A stretch of DNA of 64,000 bases from Bacillus sp. SORGH_AS_0510 (GCF_030818775.1 NZ_JAUTAU010000001.1:1430001-1494000), one strand, 5' to 3'; shown: positions 44,566 through 58,529, counted from the stretch's first letter. Notes: generated by a model not told the origin, from the letters alone. Numbers and translations are program-made.

Positions 44566-44701
44566 CGACTTCGAGAATTGTCCAGCTCCAGCGCCTAGCC
44601 CCTCGGGACAAATAACCTTCTGCAATAAAAGTCAAAGAGCGACTTTTTTTGCAGAAGAACATTTGCCTGTCGGGGCTGATTAAGGCGCTTACGCTTTTCT
44701 T
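44566..44701 (-). repeat. Dispersed hairpin repeat family B, copy B3
   Basis: Same orientation as B1. Read on the minus strand it begins GAAGAAAAGCGTAAGCGCC right after the stop codon of the CotF-like gene and ends CAATTCTCGAAG. Internal arms are as in B1 and B2. Confidence 0.85.
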
Positions 44702-44702
44702 C

Positions 44703-45011
44703 TTAATCCATTATCTTGTTGGCGAGGTTTAAGGCAGTGTCTGCTACGGTTAAATCAACATGGAGCTGTTTGCTTAAATCGTATGGATGATAAAATTCTC
44801 TTTCTATCATAAAATTCGTGATTTTTTCATGCGTGGCAATAGCATCATTCAATTGTACTCTTAAAGCAGCTTTTAATTCTGGAGTAGCTGTTTCTGTAAT
44901 TGCGACAGCATAATTTCTAATTCCTACCTTAGCTGAGATGAGGAAATCTGTTGCAATGATTTGGTCCGTCAAACCACCCATACCCATTAAGTTTTGTAGT
45001 AATTGATTCAA
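44703..45011 (-). CDS. CotF-like spore coat protein
   Basis: A 102-residue helical protein of the coat F/ferritin-like group. The sequence is built of two helices: DQIIATDFLISAKVGIRNYAVAITE, then PELKAALRVQLNDAIATHEKITNFM, followed by YHPYDLSKQLHVD, a typical CotF ending. It should be a structural component of the spore coat made in the mother cell. GGAGGGATGATCG precedes the ATG. Repeat B3 forms its 3' end, and its 5' side abuts the truncated dehydrogenase remnant. Confidence 0.85.
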   Translation of the reverse strand: MNQLLQNLMGMGGLTDQIIATDFLISAKVGIRNYAVAITETATPELKAALRVQLNDAIATHEKITNFMIEREFYHPYDLSKQLHVDLTVADTALNLANKIMD

Positions 45012-45061
45012 CGATCATCCCTCCGATTGGTTAAAAACTGCTGTAATTGCTGAATAGGAAA

Positions 45062-45424
45062 ATGACCCCGCTTGAATTTCTTGCTTCTGGTTTGAAGCTT
45101 CATGGTGGAGCGATGGGGGCATTGGTTATTGCGAGTCAAGCGGTTAGAAAAGGTGGAACGATACAAGTAACAGGTGTTTATGGCGGCAGATATAATGCAT
45201 TTCCTCTTGGTGATATCTTTAATCGGAACGTTGACATCAAAACAGGACAAGCCCCTGTTATTCCTTACATGCCGTTCCTTTACGATATGATCAATCAAGG
45301 GAAGGTTGACCCAGGCGATATTATTACCCATGTGCTTCCATTAGAACAAGCGAAGCATGGATATGAGGTCTTTGATACAAGAACGGAAGATTGTATTAAA
45401 GTAATAGTAAAACCTTTAAACCGA
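45062..45424 (+). pseudogene. Zinc-type alcohol dehydrogenase, 3' remnant
   Basis: Only the C-terminal third of a medium-chain zinc-dependent dehydrogenase is present, from MTPLEFLASGLKLHGGAMGA to DCIKVIVKP. It contains the late Rossmann portion GGTIQVTGVYGG and the HVLPLEQAKHGYEVFDTR ending of that family. The zinc ligands and most of the cofactor-binding core are absent. No ribosome-binding site is evident, and the frame runs past the family's usual end into the following terminator. The remaining piece lies 50 bases from the CotF-like start, so a deletion joining these loci probably removed its 5' part. Confidence 0.85.
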
Positions 45425-45427
45425 AAA

Positions 45428-45458
45428 AAACAAGGCAGGGATGATCCGTGCCTCGTTT
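45428..45458. terminator. Convergent terminator between dehydrogenase remnant and LysR gene
   Basis: AAACAAGGCA, loop, TGCCTCGTTT with one mismatch and T/A-rich ends on both strands. Confidence 0.6.
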
Positions 45459-46353
45459 ATTTTACTAAATCAATTGCCTCCTCAATAAATAGTTTAGAGA
45501 GAAGCGATTGTGTTTTATTAATATTGTATACTAGATAGAAATACCGTTCATCTGAAAAACCAGACAGTTCATGCAACTTCAGCATGTTTTTGCTGGAATA
45601 TTCTTTTGCGACTATCTCTGACATTACCGAAATTCCTACATTTTGAATGACAAATTGTAGAAGGCTTTGTCCGTCCTCTATGTAGGCAATAACATTGATC
45701 TGATCTTTTGCTAGCTTATTTTTTTTTAAGAATTTTTCAAAAATGGCATTTGTGCCAGAATAAGAATTACGCAGCACAAAAGGGTGATGTAAGATATCCT
45801 GGATATTTACAGGTCCTGTTAGATTCAATTCATTCGAGGTAACTAGGACTAACTTTTCCTTCAATAATGGAATATAGCGAAGCTTATCGTCCTCATATTT
45901 CTCGCCTAAAATGCCGAAATCCACCAATCCACTCAGAACTTTTTCAGCCACATTTTTTGAAGAAGATTGATTGATATGAAAACTCACCTCAGGATAGTTC
46001 TCTCTAAATCGTTTGACCATTTTGGGTAGCATAAATTGTCCCGGTACTGAACTGGCTGCAATTCGAATCATTCCTCGAAGCTCAGTCATCCCCTGCTTTA
46101 GGTCAAGTAGGGCTTGATCTTTAAGTAAAAGCAATTTACGGGCCCATTGATACAAGCGTTCTCCATTAGGTGTCAGGATGCTTTCTCTGCCAACACGATC
46201 AAAAAGCTTAATTCCAAGTGTCTTTTCTAACGCTTGAATGTGGGAACTGACAGTGGATTGACTTAAGAAAATATCTTCGGCCGCTTTTGAAAAACTTCTA
46301 TGTTCGACTACTTTTGAAAAGACATATAATTGGTGTAAATCCAAGAAACTCAC
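45457..46353 (-). CDS. LysR-family transcriptional regulator
   Basis: A 298-residue LysR regulator. The N-terminal winged helix is DLHQLYVFSKVVEHRSFSKAAEDIFLSQSTVSSHIQALEKTLGIKLFDRVGR, and the effector domain contains GMIRIAASSVPGQFMLPKMV and ILGEKYEDDKLRYIPL. From memory the sequence resembles the group annotated as selenium-metabolism-associated LysR regulators, but no selenium gene is near, so I leave the target open. It is divergent from the SCP2-type gene. The inverted repeat ATTGG-N5-CCAAT in between is a candidate binding site. Confidence 0.88.
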   Translation of the reverse strand: MSFLDLHQLYVFSKVVEHRSFSKAAEDIFLSQSTVSSHIQALEKTLGIKLFDRVGRESILTPNGERLYQWARKLLLLKDQALLDLKQGMTELRGMIRIAASSVPGQFMLPKMVKRFRENYPEVSFHINQSSSKNVAEKVLSGLVDFGILGEKYEDDKLRYIPLLKEKLVLVTSNELNLTGPVNIQDILHHPFVLRNSYSGTNAIFEKFLKKNKLAKDQINVIAYIEDGQSLLQFVIQNVGISVMSEIVAKEYSSKNMLKLHELSGFSDERYFYLVYNINKTQSLLSKLFIEEAIDLVK

Positions 46354-46444
46354 TCCGTACTTTTCGATTGATATTAATAGATTTAACAGATGGGTTGAAA
46401 AGTATATCTTACCACGAAAATTTAAAAAAGTTCAAAAAACGTAC

Positions 46445-46459
46445 ATTGGTCAATCCAAT
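46445..46459. promoter_or_regulatory. Candidate LysR operator
   Basis: ATTGGTCAATCCAAT is an inverted repeat that includes the LysR-type T-N11-A pattern (T46446 and A46458). It lies between the divergent LysR and SCP2-type genes, 92 bases from the regulator start. Confidence 0.4.
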
Positions 46460-46522
46460 TTCATATTAGTATCATAGAATTATAAGAAATGTTTGATAGT
46501 TTATTTCTAGGAGGGACAATAT

Positions 46523-46888
46523 ATGGCAAGAGCGATTCAGGAATATTCTTTGGCAGACTTGATGGTAAGAATTGAAGAGATATTCAATGAAAATCCAGGA
46601 CCCATAAAGGGATTTAACGCTGTGGTTCAATATGATGTTTACGACCAGGAGCCAGCAACCTACCAGCATTTTTTCCAGGATGGAAAATTGACTATTAAGC
46701 AAGGAATAGAAGCCTCTCCGGATGTAACCATGGCTTTGTCCTATGATAACTTCAAAAAGTTCCTCCTAGGTAAACAAAGTGGTACCATGGCATTACTAAC
46801 AGGTAAGGTGAAAGCAAAAGGAGATTTAAGCACGGGTTTTAAGATTGAAAGTATTCTCCGTAAATATAATATTAAAGAGCCGTTATAA
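46523..46888 (+). CDS. SCP2 sterol-binding-domain protein
   Basis: A 121-residue single-domain SCP2 protein (SLADLMVRIEEIFNENPGPIKG at the start; SPDVTMALSYDNFKKFLLGKQSGTMALLTGKVKAKGDLS in the centre). These small hydrophobic-pocket proteins bind lipids or acyl-CoA. AGGAGGGAC precedes the ATG at 9 bases. It stands alone with a strong terminator. Near the acyl-CoA genes it may serve lipid or acyl-CoA handling; this is inference. Confidence 0.88.
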   Translation: MARAIQEYSLADLMVRIEEIFNENPGPIKGFNAVVQYDVYDQEPATYQHFFQDGKLTIKQGIEASPDVTMALSYDNFKKFLLGKQSGTMALLTGKVKAKGDLSTGFKIESILRKYNIKEPL

Positions 46889-46889
46889 G

Positions 46890-46924
46890 AAAAAGACTGC
46901 TGTTATTCCCAGCAGTCTTTTTCT
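46890..46924. terminator. Terminator after SCP2-type gene
   Basis: GAAAAAGACTGCTG, TTATTC loop, CAGCAGTCTTTTTC: a nearly perfect bidirectional stem between convergent genes. Confidence 0.9.
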
Positions 46925-46925
46925 A

Positions 46926-47501
46926 TTAGACAAGTTTAGCCTCTTTTGGGATTGAAAGACATTGTTCTAAAATCCATGTCCATGGGCCATGACCTGATTT
47001 GGCATTAATGTGCCCCATATTTTGAAATGTAATTGAGGGCAACTCTAGATTTTCATACTTTTCTCTATGCTGTTCATTACAATATGGATCATTAGAAGAA
47101 TGGACAAAAAGAGTTTCTTCAGCCAAATTCTCTAGATTTATTTTTACCACTGGTACAGGATAAAAGGACGATGCTTCCGTTAGAGTCATTTCTGGAGAAG
47201 GTGGGGCAACCATTATGACTCGATGGGCCATTTGTTTATTATTCATAGCTGCAAAATGCATCCAAAGTATACACCCAAGGCTATGTGTAACGACAATCAA
47301 CTGTCGATTCTCAGGAATAGAATCAATGGCTGCTGATAATTCCTTCAGCCATACTTTTTTGTCAGGTGTATCATAGTTTGTAAACGTCGGGTAACAAACA
47401 TGATAGTCTCTTTGTTTTAATTCCTGTGACAACCAGGTTTGCCAGTGATCAGGACCACTTCCTCCTAATCCATGAATAATGAGAAAACTGAATTGGTTCA
47501 A
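46926..47501 (-). CDS. RBBP9/YdeN-type alpha/beta hydrolase
   Basis: A small serine hydrolase of about 191 residues, started at TTG 47501 behind AAGAGGGATGAC. The longer open frame to 47600 lacks a ribosome site and adds a non-homologous stretch. FLIIHGLGGSGPDHWQTWL is the oxyanion region. The nucleophile elbow is VTHSLGCILWMHF (Ser). Asp is in VHSSNDPYC and His in GHINAKSGHGPW. These are the marks of the RBBP9/YdeN family. Its substrate is unknown. Confidence 0.87.
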   Translation of the reverse strand: MNQFSFLIIHGLGGSGPDHWQTWLSQELKQRDYHVCYPTFTNYDTPDKKVWLKELSAAIDSIPENRQLIVVTHSLGCILWMHFAAMNNKQMAHRVIMVAPPSPEMTLTEASSFYPVPVVKINLENLAEETLFVHSSNDPYCNEQHREKYENLELPSITFQNMGHINAKSGHGPWTWILEQCLSIPKEAKLV

Positions 47502-47696
47502 GTCATCCCTCTTTTCTTTGTTTACTATTCCGATGTAATAAGTTGGTTTTAACAAAATTATAATGTCTAAATGGAAAAAAGGCAACGAAAGTTTCAACAA
47601 TTCTTATTTGTTACTTTCAATCATTAAAGAATATTTGCATTTGAAACGATAAACAATCAATATTAATAAATAGTTATGAAGAAAGTAGGGGTATTA

Positions 47697-49061
47697 TTGT
47701 TAGACTTTTTATCATTGGGTATTTCCCAATCCTTAGTAGACCAGCTTCGCAGTTTGGGTATCGCAAAGCCCACACCCATCCAAGAACAAGCCATCCCATT
47801 TGTAATGAATGGCAGTGATATTATTGCTCAAGCACAAACAGGAACAGGGAAAACATTTGCTTTCATCCTGCCTATTCTTGAGAAGCTGAGGAATGATGTG
47901 GATCATATACAAGCGCTTATCGTGACACCAACAAGGGAGTTAGCCCTGCAAATCACGGAAGAAGTGGAAAAACTGATTGCTGATCGTAAAGGTACAGATG
48001 TATTAGCTGTCTATGGTGGCCAGGATGTAGCAAAACAGTTGAAAAAATTACGAAGAAACCCTCAAATCGTCGTTGGGACTCCCGGACGTCTATTGGATCA
48101 TATTAGAAGAGAGACTATCCGCTTGTCAGAGATATCCTATCTAGTTTTAGATGAAGCAGACCAAATGCTGCATATTGGATTCTTGGGAGAGGTGGAGGAC
48201 ATTATCAGGGAGACACCTAAGTCACGTCAGACGATGTTGTTCTCTGCTACAATGCCACCGGAAATTCGCAAATTAGCTAAAAAGCATATGCTTGACCCTG
48301 AGTATATTCAAATAGAAAAAACACAGGGACCAGCCGAAAATGTAAAACAAATAGCTATTCATACAACGGATCGGGCAAAACAAGGTACGCTTATCCAATT
48401 AGTTGAAACCTATCGCCCCTTTTTAGCGGTTATTTTTTGCCGAACGAAAAGAAGGGTCAGCAAGCTTTATGATGTCTTAAAATCACATAAGTTTTCATGT
48501 GATGAACTTCACGGGGACTTATCGCAGGCAAAGAGAGAGCAAGTGATGAAACGATTCAGGGATGCTGAAATACAGTTATTAATCGCAACGGATGTGGCAG
48601 CTAGAGGGTTGGATGTAGAAGGAGTGACTCATGTATTCAATTATGACATTCCTCAGGATTCCGAAAGCTACATCCATCGTATCGGCCGAACAGGCAGGGC
48701 TGGAATGACTGGATTAGCTCTTACTTTCTACACCACAGATGACCGTCCAACTCTTGAATTAATTGAACAAGAGCTAAACATTACCATTCCAAAACAGAAT
48801 TTGGGCAATGCCAAAATGGATGAAGATACGAAGAAGGATACAAAAAAGGACAGGACAGGTGAACGAAAAGAACGGCGTGGTGGCCGTGGTGTAAGAGAGG
48901 AAAAACCTGCGGAACGAGGGAGACAGGGAACACAAGTAAAAGGAAAGAAATTTAGCACACATCCCAAAGGGGCAAAATCAGGGAGACAAGAAACAAAAAG
49001 TGGTCCACCAAGAAATAAAGGAACAAAAGCTGGAGCAACAAGCAAGAAGAAAAGGGGCTGA
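47697..49061 (+). CDS. DEAD-box ATP-dependent RNA helicase
   Basis: An RNA helicase of 454 residues from TTG 47697 (after GTAGGGGT), or 461 from ATG 47676. The Q motif is [16 protein letters not shown], motif I AQTGTGKT, Ia [41 protein letters not shown] and [10 protein letters not shown]. The C-terminal tail of about 80 residues is rich in Lys, Arg and Gly, suited to RNA binding. It resembles the Bacillus CshA/CshB/YfmL group without clear assignment. It probably acts in ribosome assembly or mRNA turnover, especially in the cold. It is monocistronic. Confidence 0.93.
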   Translation: MLDFLSLGISQSLVDQLRSLGIAKPTPIQEQAIPFVMNGSDIIAQAQTGTGKTFAFILPILEKLRNDVDHIQALIVTPTRELALQITEEVEKLIADRKGTDVLAVYGGQDVAKQLKKLRRNPQIVVGTPGRLLDHIRRETIRLSEISYLVLDEADQMLHIGFLGEVEDIIRETPKSRQTMLFSATMPPEIRKLAKKHMLDPEYIQIEKTQGPAENVKQIAIHTTDRAKQGTLIQLVETYRPFLAVIFCRTKRRVSKLYDVLKSHKFSCDELHGDLSQAKREQVMKRFRDAEIQLLIATDVAARGLDVEGVTHVFNYDIPQDSESYIHRIGRTGRAGMTGLALTFYTTDDRPTLELIEQELNITIPKQNLGNAKMDEDTKKDTKKDRTGERKERRGGRGVREEKPAERGRQGTQVKGKKFSTHPKGAKSGRQETKSGPPRNKGTKAGATSKKKRG

Positions 49062-49084
49062 ACATTTTCAGCCCCTTCGGTTTA
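49052..49084. terminator. Convergent terminator between helicase and actP genes
   Basis: AAAGGGGCTGA, ACATT loop, TCAGCCCCTTCGGTTT. The stem spans the helicase stop codon. Confidence 0.8.
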
Positions 49085-50620
49085 TACTCCAGCTTTAATA
49101 CCGGTATTTGATTTGACTAAGACTTCCTCGTATTTCTTTACATCAGCCTTTTGGCTGGAGAAAATGGTTCCGAGATAACCAGCTAGGAATCCAAGCGGTA
49201 TTGATACAATACCAGGTGTTGTATATGGGAAGATAGGGTTCCCTACGAAAATAGCTTTTCCTACTTCAGGACTGAACACATTCGGGCTAATGATAACTAA
49301 CCCAATGGCGGAAATAAGTCCGATAACCATGGCCCAAATTGCACCAGAGGTATTAAATCGCTTCCAGTAAATAGTGTAAATAATAACTGGTAAGTTTGCA
49401 CTAGCTGCAACAGCAAATGCAAGGGAGACTAGGAATGCGACATTTAGAGTTTGTGCACCTAATGCAAGAACAATAGAAATGATGGAAACTCCAATTGCTG
49501 CCCAACGTGCCATGCTAACTTGCTGTTTCTCAGTTGCCTTCCCTTTTTTAAGTATTTCATTGTAAAAATCATGAGCAAAGGCAGAGGCGGCTGTCAGAAC
49601 TAGCCCGGCTACTACAGCTAAGATGGTAGCGAATGCAACAGCAGAAATGAACGCAAATAGCATGTTGCCGCCTAGGGCTTGTGCTAATAATGGCGCTGCC
49701 ATATTTCCAGCTGGATTGGCGGCGACAATTTTAGTCGTACCAACAAAGGCAGCTGCGCCAAAGCCAAGGAAAATAGTCATGACATAAAATATCCCAATGA
49801 TCCATGTTGCATAAACTACTGAACTACGAGCCGTTTTAGCATCTTTTACGGTAAAGAAGCGGACTAATATATGTGGAAGCCCGGCAGTACCGAGTACAAG
49901 ACCCATGTTTAAAGAAATCGTATCAAGGCCACTTTTATATTTGACCCCAGGATTTAGGAAAGTTTCCTTTAAAGGTGTAGCAGTTTTCATTTGTGCGAAC
50001 ATATCCGTAATGCTGAAGTTAAACTTAGAAAAAACGATAATTGATATTAAGAAGGTACCACCCATTAAGAGAACTGCTTTGATGATTTGCACCCAGCTAG
50101 TTGCGTGCATTCCTCCAAAAATAACATACACCGTCATTAGTACGCCAACAATCAAAACAGATGTTGTGTATTCCAAGCCTAATAATAATTTAATGAGTGC
50201 ACCCGCTCCTACAAGTTGAGCGATCATATAAAAAATCGAAATCGTAACTGTATTAATGGCGGCAAATCCACGAACTTTCTTCGCATCGAAACGAGAGGCA
50301 ATCATATCAGCAAAGGTATACTTTCCAAGGTTACGCATTGGTTCGGCTACAATATAAAGAACCACTAAGTAAGCAACGAGGAATCCGATACTATAGAAAA
50401 ATCCATCGAACCCAGTCAAGGCTACAGCGCCAGCAATGCCTAGAAAGGAAGCTGCAGACATGTAATCTCCAGCAATGGCGAGTCCATTTTGCCAGCCTGT
50501 CAATCCCCCGCCCGCTGTATAAAATTCATTAGCATTTTTCGTTCGTTTTGAAGCGTAGTAGGTAATAATTAACGTTACAAAAACAATACAAAGAAACATT
50601 GTAAAAGCAGCTGTATTCAT
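49082..50620 (-). CDS. actP: ActP-type acetate/cation symporter
   Basis: A sodium:solute symporter of 512 residues with about 13 membrane segments. The start is FCIVFVTLIITYYASKRTKNANEFYTAGGGLTG. SAASFLGIAGAVALTG and GTAGLPHILVRFFTV are family signatures. It should take up acetate or another short carboxylate with a cation. Its start overlaps the stop of the DUF485 gene by one base, so the two are translationally coupled, as in the yjcH-actP arrangement of many bacteria. Confidence 0.92.
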   Translation of the reverse strand: MNTAAFTMFLCIVFVTLIITYYASKRTKNANEFYTAGGGLTGWQNGLAIAGDYMSAASFLGIAGAVALTGFDGFFYSIGFLVAYLVVLYIVAEPMRNLGKYTFADMIASRFDAKKVRGFAAINTVTISIFYMIAQLVGAGALIKLLLGLEYTTSVLIVGVLMTVYVIFGGMHATSWVQIIKAVLLMGGTFLISIIVFSKFNFSITDMFAQMKTATPLKETFLNPGVKYKSGLDTISLNMGLVLGTAGLPHILVRFFTVKDAKTARSSVVYATWIIGIFYVMTIFLGFGAAAFVGTTKIVAANPAGNMAAPLLAQALGGNMLFAFISAVAFATILAVVAGLVLTAASAFAHDFYNEILKKGKATEKQQVSMARWAAIGVSIISIVLALGAQTLNVAFLVSLAFAVAASANLPVIIYTIYWKRFNTSGAIWAMVIGLISAIGLVIISPNVFSPEVGKAIFVGNPIFPYTTPGIVSIPLGFLAGYLGTIFSSQKADVKKYEEVLVKSNTGIKAGV

Positions 50621-50946
50621 TAGCTATTTCCTCCTTCTTCTACCACTTTCTTAGCTAACTCATCAAATCGTGCTGCTTTTTTAGAATAAATCATGCACAA
50701 AACCCATGTCATAACAAATTGTAAAAAGGCAAAAACCCATGCCCAAGTAATGTTGCCGATGAACTTGTTGTTTAGGATAGTTGTGTAGGAAGTTAAAATG
50801 GGTAAGGCAAAATAAAAACAGAAAAAGAATATGGTGATTGGAATGATAAATTTTTTCTTTTCGGAGAGTAATGTCTGGAATGAAGATGATTGAGCGATTG
50901 CACTGTAATCGTTTTTAATATTAGCCTTTATTTGTTTTGCCTCCAA
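50620..50946 (-). CDS. DUF485 (YjcH-like) membrane protein
   Basis: A 108-residue protein with two membrane helices (FIIPITIFFFCFYFALPILT and WAWVFAFLQFVMTWVLCMIY) and a short charged tail. DUF485 proteins accompany ActP/SSS symporters and may be auxiliary subunits. GGGGGAGCTTCC precedes the ATG. It is the first gene of the two-gene unit. Confidence 0.9.
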   Translation of the reverse strand: MEAKQIKANIKNDYSAIAQSSSFQTLLSEKKKFIIPITIFFFCFYFALPILTSYTTILNNKFIGNITWAWVFAFLQFVMTWVLCMIYSKKAARFDELAKKVVEEGGNS

Positions 50947-51229
50947 TGGAAGCTCCCCCTCTCAAAAACCCTTAGTCAAATCCGAGGTACAAAGAAAAGA
51001 AAAGTTGATTGGTCAAGTGGTGAAGATAGCAAAATGAAAGAGAAACTGAGGAAAATGCTTACTATATAAATGTTCACCTCGCATAGATTGCAGATTTTTC
51101 GAAATTTTTAAAACATTACATTTCTAATTATAGGGAAAACACAAATAAGTAGGCAAGGTAATTCCTTAAAAATAGGAAAATTTAACCATTAAGGAGAGAG
51201 AAGGTAGAGTTGGTTATTGACTGAACAAA

Positions 51230-51262
51230 AAAAGAAAACCCTTGCTACGCAAAGGTTTTCTA
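51230..51262 (-). terminator. Terminator downstream of tRNA-Ala(GGC)
   Basis: On the minus strand GAAAACC, loop, GGTTTTC followed by TTTTTTT, 5 bases beyond the tRNA. Confidence 0.75.
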
Positions 51263-51266
51263 AATA

Positions 51267-51339
<73 letters not shown>

Positions 51340-51428
51340 AAATATTAATCGGTACATGAAAAATTATATATGCATTCCAAATAACTTGCAAGAGGAAAAT
51401 TCCAATACTGTCATAATTTAAAGGGCTA

Positions 51429-52130
51429 TTAACTCATACTTTCAATTTCTACTTTCTTTACACCTTCTAAATTAGAAACGGATGCATACACTTCGGTGGT
51501 CCTTTCACGATAATCGACAGCAACTAGAATTTGAACTAAGTGATCTCCATTATCTAAGTCCTTTATTTTAAGACGACGGACGATATATTTTTTCTCTATA
51601 AGGTAGCTTATTGCTTTATCAATCTGTGCCTGATCTCTTATAAAGAGTTGAAGCATGATTTCTTTTTCACGTAATTGCTTCGGACCAAATAGTTTCATTA
51701 AAAAAGGGATTAATTCCACACTAATAATAAGAAGAGCAACCCCGACAAAGGCTTCTAAATAAAATCCCGCACCAACAGCTATGCCAATTCCGGCTGCGCC
51801 CCAGATCATTGCAGCTGTGGTCAACCCTGAGATACTGTCATTTCCTCTACGCAAAATTACTCCAGCACCTAAAAATCCAATACCTGAAACTATTTGAGCA
51901 GCTAAACGGAGAGGGTCCATTGTAATTTTCACTTCATCAGAGTTAGGGAACATATATGCGGATTGAATTGATACGATAGTTAACAAACAGCTTACTACTG
52001 AGATAACTAGACTCGTTTTTAAACCCACCGGTTTTCTTTTTAATTCACGCTCTAAACCAATAATTAGGCCGAAAACAGCGGAAATTCCTAATTTTATTAG
52101 AATATCCATCTCCATATTATTCATTATCAT
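51429..52130 (-). CDS. MgtC/SapB-family membrane protein
   Basis: A 233-residue inner-membrane protein. The N-terminal MgtC signature is GISAVFGLIIGLERELKRKPVGLKT, followed by GIGFLGAGVILRRGNDSISGLTTAAMIWGAAGIGIAVG. A soluble ACT-like domain forms the C-terminus (about 150-233). Family members are linked to magnesium stress and acid adaptation; their transport role is debated. Several in-frame ATG codons (52130, 52124, 52115) compete and no ribosome site clearly decides. Confidence 0.92.
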   Translation of the reverse strand: MIMNNMEMDILIKLGISAVFGLIIGLERELKRKPVGLKTSLVISVVSCLLTIVSIQSAYMFPNSDEVKITMDPLRLAAQIVSGIGFLGAGVILRRGNDSISGLTTAAMIWGAAGIGIAVGAGFYLEAFVGVALLIISVELIPFLMKLFGPKQLREKEIMLQLFIRDQAQIDKAISYLIEKKYIVRRLKIKDLDNGDHLVQILVAVDYRERTTEVYASVSNLEGVKKVEIESMS

Positions 52131-52349
52131 TCACGTCCAATTTAATAGTCAGTTCTTTAAAGGGATAAGCAACTAAGTGGAACCTACTTTGATTTTACAC
52201 ATAATGAAGGATGCAATGAAAGATTAAAAAAATATATTGGGGATTAATTGATGAGTAGAACGTAAACTACCGAGGGCTTTCTTATTAGTTTATCCGCTCA
52301 TGTTTTTATATATGACATTAATAAATCTAAAAAAACTTATGAAATTATA
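52131..52349. other. Intergenic region upstream of the rRNA operon
   Basis: AT-rich, with no convincing gene. The last 30 bases before the first promoter are A/T tracts that could act as an UP element. Confidence 0.5.
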
Positions 52350-52378
52350 TTGCAAACATTTTTATATCATGATATATT
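52350..52378 (+). promoter_or_regulatory. rRNA operon promoter P1
   Basis: TTGCAA (52350-52355), 17-bp spacer, TATATT (52373-52378), preceded by A/T tracts. Confidence 0.65.
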
Positions 52379-52434
52379 AAATCTCGTCCTCAGCGAGAGT
52401 GTAAATAACAAAAAGATGTTTCGAAAAAAAGTTA

Positions 52435-52463
52435 TTGACATTAAGTTGAGAGATATGTTAAAT
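52435..52463 (+). promoter_or_regulatory. rRNA operon promoter P2
   Basis: TTGACA (52435-52440), 17-bp spacer ending TATG, then TTAAAT (52458-52463). It lies 85 bp downstream of P1. Tandem promoters are normal for Bacillus rrn operons. Confidence 0.75.
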
Positions 52464-52539
52464 TAAAGAGGTCGCTTTTGAGCGGCGAAGCAATAAAGTA
52501 CAAGCTGTTGAACAGTCTTGTAACAATAATTGTTCTTTG

Positions 52540-52553
52540 AAAACTAAACAAAC
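52540..52553 (+). other. 5' strand of the pre-16S processing stem
   Basis: AAAACTAAACAAAC is perfectly complementary to 54223-54236 behind the 16S gene. In the precursor the two should pair and form an RNase III-type cleavage site. It is preceded by GTTCTTTG, which recurs before the 23S gene. Confidence 0.75.
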
Positions 52554-52624
52554 AAAACGTCAACAAACAATAATATTTAACTTCTTAATTGAAGTTAGCC
52601 AACGTAACAAAATGAGCTAATCAA

Positions 52625-57448
<4,824 letters not shown>

Positions 57449-57580
57449 AAGTTTTTAGCGAACTCACATGTTTATTGAACTTTCTTCTACATTATCTAGT
57501 TTTGAGGGAATGAAATTTTTTTGAAATTCCTCTTGCAAAATATCAAAAAGACATTATAATAAAATAGTGTCGCATTAATA

Positions 57581-57698
<118 letters not shown>

Positions 57699-57706
57699 TG
57701 TTATAC

Positions 57707-57782
57707 GGAGGATTAGCTCAGCTGGGAGAGCATCTGCCTTACAAGCAGAGGGTCGGCGGTTCGATCCCGTCATCCTCCACCA
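57707..57782 (+). tRNA. tRNA-Val(TAC)
   Basis: Anticodon stem-loop TCTGC-CTTACAA-GCAGA. CCA is encoded. It is the first tRNA of the cluster after 5S. Confidence 0.96.
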
Positions 57783-57804
57783 TATATTTTTTCTCAAACT
57801 AATT

Positions 57805-57880
<76 letters not shown>

Positions 57881-57982
57881 TGCTTCTTACTTCTTGGTTA
57901 ACATCAGCGGAAGCATGCGAGAAATCCTGAAGGGATTTTCAGCAAAAAAACAATTTGCTTTTTTAGTACACTTTAGTTATAT

Positions 57983-58058
57983 GAGCCATTAGCTCAGTTG
58001 GTAGAGCATCTGACTTTTAATCAGAGGGTCGAAGGTTCGAGTCCTTCATGGCTCACCA
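57983..58058 (+). tRNA. tRNA-Lys(TTT)
   Basis: Anticodon stem-loop TCTGA-CTTTTAA-TCAGA. CCA encoded. Confidence 0.96.
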
Positions 58059-58072
58059 TTTTAAATGAATAT

Positions 58073-58157
58073 GCGGGTGTGGCGGAATTGGCAGACGCAC
58101 CAGACTTAGGATCTGGCGCCGCAAGGCGTGGGGGTTCGACTCCCTTCACCCGCACCA
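58073..58157 (+). tRNA. tRNA-Leu(TAG)
   Basis: Anticodon stem-loop CCAGA-CTTAGGA-TCTGG with a long class II variable arm (CGCCGCAAGGCG). CCA encoded. Confidence 0.96.
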
Positions 58158-58171
58158 TTTAAACTTAATAT

Positions 58172-58243
58172 GCGGAAGTAGTTCAGTGGTAGAACACCAC
58201 CTTGCCAAGGTGGGGGTCGCGGGTTCGAATCCCGTCTTCCGCT
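58172..58243 (+). tRNA. tRNA-Gly(GCC)
   Basis: Anticodon stem-loop CCACC-TTGCCAA-GGTGG. CCA not encoded (TCT follows the acceptor). Confidence 0.95.
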
Positions 58244-58252
58244 CTCTTAATT

Positions 58253-58341
58253 GCCGGGGTGGCGGAACTGGCAGACGCACAGGACTTAAAATCCTGCGGT
58301 AGGTGACTACCGTACCGGTTCGATTCCGGTCCTCGGCACCA
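58253..58341 (+). tRNA. tRNA-Leu(TAA)
   Basis: Anticodon stem-loop CAGGA-CTTAAAA-TCCTG with a class II variable arm (CGGTAGGTGACTACCG). CCA encoded. Confidence 0.96.
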
Positions 58342-58354
58342 TTTTTAAAATATT

Positions 58355-58431
<77 letters not shown>

Positions 58432-58437
58432 TTATTA

Positions 58438-58514
58438 CGGGAAGTAGCTCAGCTTGGTAGAGCACTTGGTTTGGGACCAAGGGGTCGCAGGTTCGAATCC
58501 TGTCTTCCCGACCA
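58438..58514 (+). tRNA. tRNA-Pro(TGG)
   Basis: Anticodon stem-loop CTTGG-TTTGGGA-CCAAG. CCA encoded. Confidence 0.96.
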
Positions 58515-58529
58515 TTTTTAATAAATTAT

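Noticed and set aside
44390..44662. Open frame antisense to the acyl-CoA ligase 3' end
   Set aside because: It reads through repeat B3; the similar peptide from the B1 copy comes from the repeat, not from a gene.
46472..46702. Open frame antisense to the SCP2-type gene
   Set aside because: It is a shadow of the SCP2 coding frame and its promoter, with no supporting start.
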